Shown here: in pieces, positions 59,201 through 64,000 of the stretch
How the letters are laid out: the number at the start of each line of letters is the position of its first letter
Numbering within the stretch: the stretch's first letter is position 1
Assembly: GCF_964275005.1 (NCBI RefSeq)
Contig: NC_092686.1
Location: forward strand, 48,347,627 to 48,411,626
DNA from: Diadema setosum
Lineage: Eukaryota; Echinodermata; Echinoidea; Diadematoida; Diadematidae
Length of the DNA: 64,000 nt
Direction: 5' to 3'
Notes under the pieces: generated by a model
What the model was told of the DNA's origin: nothing
What the model saw: the letters and a program-made list of their open reading frames with translations, nothing else
Database searches by the model: none
Made by a program: the position numbers and the translations under genes

Positions 59201-59895
59201 GTCAAACTGCAAGCAAGACACATGCTGCAAAAATGGGTATATGATACCTAAATTTTATGGTGAATTCTGATATCCAAACAAGTTGTGTGGCACCAGAGAA
59301 ATAGTTTGAAGTTAAATTGTTGTGATTTTTTTTTTTTTTTTTTTTTTTTTACTTTACAATAGGTATTGTGCACAAAAAGTTAGTTTGAAAAGGATTTGAA
59401 ATAAATGAAACATATATGAGCAAACAAACAAACCAAGATGACTAAAACTTAAATGCCACAATCTCAGTTTTACCAATGGCTACATTTACTCTCATTAAAA
59501 GCGTGCAACTTCTAAAAGTTGAGTCTTTCAAGTACTGGTTAATTGTAACAGCTTTGTGAAATGCAGTACACGGCACCTGTTGATGTCAAATATTATTGAG
59601 AATTCTCATGTGTGATTGAACAATTTATATGCAGCTTTTAGAACAGCTAATTATTTGTCTTCTTTGTTTCACCCTTGCAGTGGATCTAATTCCAGCGCTT
59701 CAGAAGATTGCTGCCTTTGGTCTGACGAACTTCAACCTATGTCTCTCCTTCTCCCTGGCCATGTTCTTTGCTTCCACTCAGTATGTCATGACAAGACCTC
59801 TACGTGCACTAATTATGATGACTCTAGCATTACTGCCATTCATTATTGTCTTTATGAGGCAAAGACTATCAAAGAAAAATAATCTGAAAATATGA
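49125..59895 (+). CDS. TMEM43: TMEM43 (LUMA) orthologue, ten coding exons
   Basis: Exons are 49125-49139, 49841-50014, 50909-51043, 52720-52849, 53181-53250, 53816-54005, 54872-54949, 55601-55702, 57030-57147 and 59681-59895. All are GT/AG with matching phases, giving 408 residues (human: 400). TMEM43 is a multi-span protein of the ER and inner nuclear membrane that binds lamins and emerin. Seen: one N-terminal span (about 46-61), a long luminal domain with HVQMYQWVE, TKEWRAELI, DNFEVHM and VRVTFSYAGVSG, then three C-terminal spans (about 315-335, 355-370, 380-396) and a basic tail. Local matches to human TMEM43 run along the whole length. The start is uncertain: the frame stays open upstream to 48882, with further ATGs at 49069 and 48882, but 49125 best fits the short human N-terminus. 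No TATA box was found. Confidence 0.94.
49841..50014 (+). CDS. TMEM43: TMEM43 exon 2: first membrane span
   Basis: Acceptor CATTTTTACAG and donor GTATGG bound 58 codons. They contain F-V-E-R-V-S-N-S-F and the hydrophobic segment LLGIGLIVVGVFIVVL, ending NE as in the human protein. Confidence 0.93.
50222..50470. mobile_element. MITE with TCGTCGCTGGGG ends, copy 3
   Basis: Matches the copies at 34416 and 39765. The left end is worn (TTCGCTGGGGTGACAAG) and the right end is intact. It lies in TMEM43 intron 2. Confidence 0.8.
50909..51043 (+). CDS. TMEM43: TMEM43 exon 3
   Basis: Acceptor CAACTTTCAG and donor GTGAGT bound 45 codons of the luminal domain (SWKLEEGL, then NNKLVHATGKLRTTE). They match the human EGRLVHIIGALRTS stretch. 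Confidence 0.93.
51114..51887. mobile_element. Fold-back repeat with ~165-bp arms (copy 2)
   Basis: The left arm includes GTGAAAGTTTGAGGAAAATT and the right arm includes AGTTTTCCTCAAACTTTCAC. The arms match the copy at 19592. It lies in TMEM43 intron 3. Confidence 0.65.
52720..52849 (+). CDS. TMEM43: TMEM43 exon 4
   Basis: Acceptor TCTTCATAG and donor GTGAGT bound this exon. It encodes VKLRRHVQMYQWVEHRRYSE and an acidic stretch, ending in phase 1. The human counterpart has KLRRHVEMYQWVE. Confidence 0.93.
53181..53250 (+). CDS. TMEM43: TMEM43 exon 5
   Basis: Acceptor CCTGTGTTTAG and donor GTAAGC bound 70 nt that enter in phase 1 and leave in phase 2. They encode TKEWRAELIDSDTFENPARH, matching the human TEWRSEI segment. 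Confidence 0.92.
53816..54005 (+). CDS. TMEM43: TMEM43 exon 6
   Basis: The acceptor is a T-run ending GTCAG and the donor is GTATGT. The exon encodes 64 codons including LGNFQLKEPIKEKIDNFEVH and KGFYYSSVEP, aligning with human DKVDNF and GDFFYHSENP. Confidence 0.93.
54211..54304. mobile_element. Short TTAA MITE, copy 3
   Basis: TTAACCCATTGAGGACGAG to CTTCAACGGGTTAA. It contains the intact CCCAAGTATACTCGGGC that serves as the empty-site reference for the copy at 61010. In TMEM43 intron 6. Confidence 0.8.
54872..54949 (+). CDS. TMEM43: TMEM43 exon 7
   Basis: Acceptor CCCCATGTAG and donor GTCAGC bound 26 codons. They contain IGDVRVTFSYAGVSG, the most conserved luminal motif (human VGDLRVSFSYAGLSG). 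Confidence 0.94.
55166..55258. mobile_element. Short TTAA MITE, copy 4
   Basis: TTAACCCATTGAGGACCAG to CGTCCTCAACAGGTTAA, in TMEM43 intron 7. Confidence 0.8.
55601..55702 (+). CDS. TMEM43: TMEM43 exon 8
   Basis: Acceptor CTTGTTACAG and donor GTAAGC bound 34 codons beginning VSIIAKQTG and ending MGESSAE. They match human VTVIARQRG and FSAEE. Confidence 0.93.
56701..56940. mobile_element. CTGTA...TACAG MITE (family B, copy 2)
   Basis: Same orientation as 31457-31699 and about 90 percent similar by eye; TA on both sides. In TMEM43 intron 8. Confidence 0.85.
57030..57147 (+). CDS. TMEM43: TMEM43 exon 9: second membrane span
   Basis: Acceptor GATTTATTAG and donor GTAAGT bound 118 nt ending in phase 1. 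After TWSLRVGGW comes the hydrophobic span LMIFLGFSFMRLITYYI. The human protein has TWGLRAAGWMAMFMGLNLM. Confidence 0.93.
57950..58440. repeat. Inverted pair of ~43-bp tandem arrays
   Basis: The left half repeats GGTTCATTAATCCGAAAATG-like units and the right half repeats the complement (TTTTCGGATTAATGAACCTTC). The two halves can fold on each other. In TMEM43 intron 9. Confidence 0.75.
58450..58904. mobile_element. MITE with GGGTGTATGCA / GGATACACCCCTGCA ends
   Basis: The ends are short inverted near-matches. Long G and C runs sit near the left edge, and a CpG-rich GCTCGGTCGCTCCGCTCC lies near the right edge (58817). In TMEM43 intron 9. Confidence 0.6.
59681..59895 (+). CDS. TMEM43: TMEM43 exon 10: last two spans and stop
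   Basis: Acceptor TTCACCCTTGCAG and stop TGA (59893-59895) bound 71 codons. They encode FNLCLSFSLAMFFAS, the conserved TRPLRAL turn and MTLALLPFIIVFM, ending in a basic Lys/Arg tail. Confidence 0.94.
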
Positions 59896-60071
59896 AAGTG
59901 TCCTATGCATGTTTTTGATAGTATTCAAAGTAGTGACATTTGCTATTTATTTCATGTTAACAAATACAAAAATTTACGTTTCCTTGTGAAGAGAGCCAGA
60001 AATCATTTCTTATCAAGGAACCTTTCTATGCGTTGCTTCCTGTTCCCTGCTTTAGTTGATTTTCGGTGATA

Positions 60072-60252
60072 CTGTAAAAGTGGAGATTTTTTGCACATGT
60101 CATGCAACATTAAACTACCGCGAAAATAAAAGCATGTGAATTTTCTTGTTTGTCATATGTATACTATTCTGTTTTGATTCTGCAGAATTAAAAGCATGCG
60201 AAATTCGTCTTACTTATCCTAGCGTGAGTAATTTTCCACTTTTACTCTACAG
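60072..60252. mobile_element. CTGTA...TACAG MITE (family C)
   Basis: CTGTAAAAGTGGAGATTTTT on the left and TCCACTTTTACTCTACAG on the right, with TA on the left flank. CGCGAAAAT and GCGAAATTCG words lie inside. It sits in the putative TMEM43 3' untranslated region. Confidence 0.65.
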
Positions 60253-60506
60253 ACGAAGTAAAAATATTGTACGTGCTACGTATTTGACATGAAAAAGAAG
60301 GTTACACTTTCAGTGTTGGATCAGACTGTCTGCAATCATGTCAGTCTTTCTAACTGGGTTGTTTGAAGTATGGGGAATGGGAAATTTGTAACTAACAGAC
60401 TCATACACATGTAGCAGGAGAGTTTTGTGTCAAAAACAAATATACAAATGAGTAGAATAACTTCAGTAGATTGATAACATTCATTAACTTTTTCCCCCTG
60501 TTTTCA

Positions 60507-60512
60507 AATAAA
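60507..60512 (+). terminator. Candidate polyadenylation signal of TMEM43
   Basis: AATAAA is the first canonical signal with a GT-rich downstream stretch (GTTGATGCTGTGAG) after the TMEM43 stop. It implies a 3' untranslated region of about 0.6 kb that would contain a CTGTA-type MITE. Confidence 0.45.
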
Positions 60513-61009
60513 CCTGACAAGCATCATAGAGCAAGCCTGCCAAGGTTGATGCTGTGAGCACTAGGGTAATACCAGATACTATGAGTATGTGGTGTTGACA
60601 TCCATCATGAGAACTATAAAATCATGGAGAAGCTCGCTCTTTTTTTTTTAATTACTCAAAGTAGTTGTTTGCATTTTTGGCATCAAGAGTTTGTGAAGTG
60701 ATGCTACATACATGTATTTCAAGTCAATATTAAATGTTGAAGCATGAATAGTACTCATATCATAATCATATTATGTTTTTTTTAACTTTATATGTGACTT
60801 CATGTAAACTTAACGGGGTTCAGTCTGCAACTCAAAGTGTATGAGACATGCCTTTTCACTGTGGAATACATCCTGTGAGTGTTATGATATAGGTGTACAA
60901 TGTCCTCCTTTGAGTGGTGTGACACATACTCTTATCATGGTGTATATGACAGAAGTGTTTTTGGTGGTTTTTTTTTTGTGTGTGATATAAACAATCATGC
61001 ACATAATTT

Positions 61010-62751
61010 TTAACCCGTTCAGGACAAGTCCCAAGTACAGTGAAACCCCGTTATAACGAGGTCCGTGAGACCGTTGATATTGTCTCGTTATAAACAGTTC
61101 CTCGTTATAATCGTACACACTAAAAACAAAGAAAAACATAAGCATGGAATCACATACCAATCAATCAAACTTATGAGCAGTCTTTGCGTTGTTATTACAC
61201 AAGTTAATGGATCATTATTATTGAGAAAGAATAAAAAGGAATCATTTGTGAGTTGATACCAAAAGAATAAAAAAAGAAGGGGTTGAAAACGCGTTCTTTG
61301 TTTTCTTCCGAAAAATCTCTTCGCGAGTGTTGTGCATGTGTTCTTGAAAAGTGCACGGCAGGGTTGAATTTGTAATCCTTTCTAGACCTATCTCTTCCTC
61401 GAGTATTGAACCATTCTAAAAGAATAAAAATATCATTTGTGAAACACAGTATAAAATTTTGATAAACAAAATCACATTGTATTAAAAACGTTTGTTACTT
61501 TTTTTTTCTGAACATGGGTGCAAGCAGAGTAACCTGCATTATTCAGTTTATTTCACCCTGTGTGCGCCCAGTGGGATCGCGATGATTACATTTATTATTT
61601 AGGCTGTATTCCATGATGTTTGCACCAGCAGGGGATGAAAATGCGTTTTGTATTTTTCTCCCCAAAATCTCTTCGCATTTTGTACATGCGTTCTTGAAAG
61701 GTACACGACATGGTTGAATTTGTGATCCTTTTTATGCCTATCTCTTCCTCATAACGGACCATTCTGAAAGAATTGAATTATTCATTTGTAAAATACAGTG
61801 CGAAATAATAATGAACATCATGATGATTTCATTAAGTATTTCTTCTGTAATCTCTTACGTAGTGTACACATCAATGTTTCCCAACCAGCACTAAACAACT
61901 GGAAGTCGGAACTAATATGGAAAGGATTATGATAAGCTGCCCATGCATTCCAAAAACATTTTCCTCCATGTTCTGTCACCAGTTTGTTTCACAGAATGAA
62001 ACATTTTTGAATGAGTATTTTTTTTTCACATTACGGACTGGTTTGAGTTAGTATCAAGTAGGCCGCCTACGCGTATCTTGAAAAAAAAATCAAATAATTA
62101 TGTTCAAAGACTGAAGAACATCGGGCGGTATCCGTGTGTCTTGTCGCATGGTTTATAAGAAAACATGCAAAGAACGGTACTTAGCATTATTTTGTCACTG
62201 ATCAAGGAGGATAAAAGAGGGATAACGGCGGGACGACTGAGCCTAGCACATTTGTTTCCTCTTCCCGCCTCGGATCATTCATTGATAGAGAGACGGCATG
62301 AGGATCGCTACAATAAAGCTCACGTGTTTATGCACATATAAAATCGTGATACACGCGCGCGCTATGTGGTCAGAATGACTCTGTAGAATGAGAAAGAGAA
62401 CAGAAGGATAGCATGAATTCGGTTTTCAATGTTTCGTCTGTCGCGTGTTTGAAAGCGGCAGGTCAAGAAATGGAACCTCGTTGTATCCGATCAAATTGCT
62501 TATGTGTTTCTTTATCATGACGCACCGAAGATGTCCTCGTTATAACCGGAATCTCATTATAACCGAACTCGTAACCGATCCGTTTTACCATAGGTTTACA
62601 CTCAAAGAAAATGGGACCGACGTGATTACCTCGTTAAAAGCGGTTCCTCGTTATAAGCGAACTTGCTATAACGGGGTTTCACTGTATACTCGGGCAAGTG
62701 TCTATGGGAAATGTGTGTTGTAGCAAAATCAGCCCATCTTCAATGGGTTAA
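61010..62751. mobile_element. Short TTAA MITE (copy 5) split by a later insertion
   Basis: The left part 61010-61037 and the right part 62685-62751 together make one ~94-bp copy. The break falls exactly inside CCAAGTATACTCGGG and TA is duplicated. Confidence 0.85.
61038..62684. mobile_element. Pogo/Tigger-like element, 1.65 kb, non-autonomous
   Basis: The ends CAGTGAAACCCCGTTATAAC and its inverse are flanked by TA on both sides. CTCGTTATAA words recur near each end. Inside, a segment of about 180 bp is repeated (about 61278-61460 and 61629-61800). No transposase frame. Confidence 0.85.
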
Positions 62752-63420
62752 GAGGTTGGATTAGAAACTCTTCTCCGTGTACATGTATATTGATAATCAT
62801 TGTGTTTGATGTACCCAGTTGGTCTTCAGGTAAAAAAGAAAAAAAAAAAGAAAAGAAAGAAAGACAAATCAACAGTGATAAAATCATGATTTTATGAAAA
62901 TGAAGTGCCTATTGATATACATTGTACAACAATCAAGAAACATGACAGCAAAGAAGATAAGTTAGAGCATTGCAACAAAACATCCCTGTGTGAAATCAGG
63001 CTAAAGCATTGTTGACCCATAGACAGTAGAAAGTAGTATGTATGGGACACTGTCAGACCAGTTTGTGTTTTTTTTTAATGTGTGTAAAATGTCAGGCTCT
63101 CTGCCTGTAAAAAAAAGAAAGAAAGAAAAAAAAAAAGAAAGAGGATTAGGCCTCTGTCACATCCTCCATTATCGATAATGTTTTGATGGTGTCCTTCAAG
63201 TGAAAATCAGGAAGCAAATTTCTTTGCCTGATGTAGCACTTCTATATCACTGTGATTTTTCCATATCCTAGGACCGGCACACACAAGTGCATCATATACA
63301 TTGTGATCATGATGTGAATATCCTTTACATGTGTATGGAAATGTATATCAAGTGCTTCTAAGGTCTTGTGCCAAAAGGCTGTTGTAGGCATTAAAATTGC
63401 CTACAGGTTATGCTATTTTT

Positions 63421-63451
<31 letters not shown>

Positions 63452-64000
63452 AGGACATAAGAGATAGGTATGTATGATAGCCATGTTGTTTATTGTCAAA
63501 TGTTTACATAGATTACATGTCATATCAGCAGGCTGCCAGTACAGAGTATTTACTGTTACATTCAATTTTGTCACATTTTATATTCAAGGTAATGGTAGTG
63601 TCACAGTGAAAGCAACACAAAACAATAAATAACTAGTCTGCGTTGCCTGTGTAACCATATCCCTTGACAAGACTACACGGCTGAGCATTGAATTATATGA
63701 CTGAAATAAGAAATCAATCAACTGAAGGGTACGAAGATAATGCCTATCAGCTGATAGTCTTGTCATTTTCATTTCTGTATCAAAAAAGTTCAGCATCAAA
63801 GCCTTGACAAAAGGCCAGTGTAACCAGGCTTTGATGACTTGTTCCAGAGAAAGCAAGCATTCTAGCAGTATTTAGGAACTAGCCCAGCAAGTTTTTTATT
63901 CTCCACATACTTTGGTATGACTTTGACTTTGTGATGTATTTTCAGATCCAATATTACCTGCCAATTTTTTAATGTCATTATTTCTATGTACAGAGAAATG
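62752..64000. other. Intergenic end of the window
   Basis: AT-rich, with a T/G run (63415-63452) and AAAG-rich tracts. A spliced gene cannot be excluded, but I see no supported exon. Confidence 0.5.

Noticed and set aside
1..64000. tRNA, rRNA or intact transposase/reverse transcriptase genes
   Set aside because: Scanned by eye for tRNA B-box-like GGTTCGAATCC words and for long catalytic frames; none found. Short or diverged ones could be missed without a covariance or profile search.

Overview
This is an AT-rich animal nuclear sequence with long introns, spliceosomal GT/AG junctions and dense short DNA-transposon repeats. No rRNA, tRNA, CRISPR or bacterial-type operon was seen. The repeat types (a unit opening AGCTCACCTGAGC, repeats rich in AGGTCAAAGGTCA, many TA- or TTAA-flanked MITEs) and the gene content suggest a marine deuterostome invertebrate. 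An echinoderm such as a sea urchin is my best guess, but this is inference and no marker fixes the species.

Three protein genes can be assembled exon by exon with consistent phases. (1) 156-24395, plus strand: an HMGA-type AT-hook chromatin protein of 104 residues. It has five coding exons, three AT hooks, an 18-nt fourth exon and an acidic tail, followed by a long 3' region with a let-7 8-mer seed match. (2) 36219-38708, minus strand: a single-pass membrane protein of 288 residues with the KLRHQLMPMY juxtamembrane motif of the vertebrate C3orf18 family. It has a signal peptide, a Ser/Thr-rich ectodomain and a probable non-coding first exon behind a TATA box near 41.4 kb. (3) 49125-59895, plus strand: a TMEM43 (LUMA) orthologue of about 408 residues in ten coding exons. 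A weaker two-exon frame of unknown function (about 18.0-18.8 kb, minus strand) lies inside HMGA intron 3.

Layout: 0-28.3 kb HMGA gene; 28.3-36.0 kb intergenic with repeats; 36.0-41.4 kb C3orf18-like gene; 41.4-48.9 kb intergenic, with a composite GC-rich repeat and several microsatellites; 48.9-60.5 kb TMEM43; 60.5-64 kb intergenic with a nested transposon. Nothing suggests the three genes work in one pathway: they act in chromatin, in an unplaced membrane, and in the ER/inner nuclear membrane.

Much of the non-coding sequence is repeats: pogo/Tigger-like TA elements, piggyBac-like TTAA elements, CTGTA...TACAG elements packed with TTCGCG words, a 9-bp-TSD element, fold-backs and two long near-perfect palindromes. 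Several are nested, so their order of insertion can be read. No intact transposase was found.
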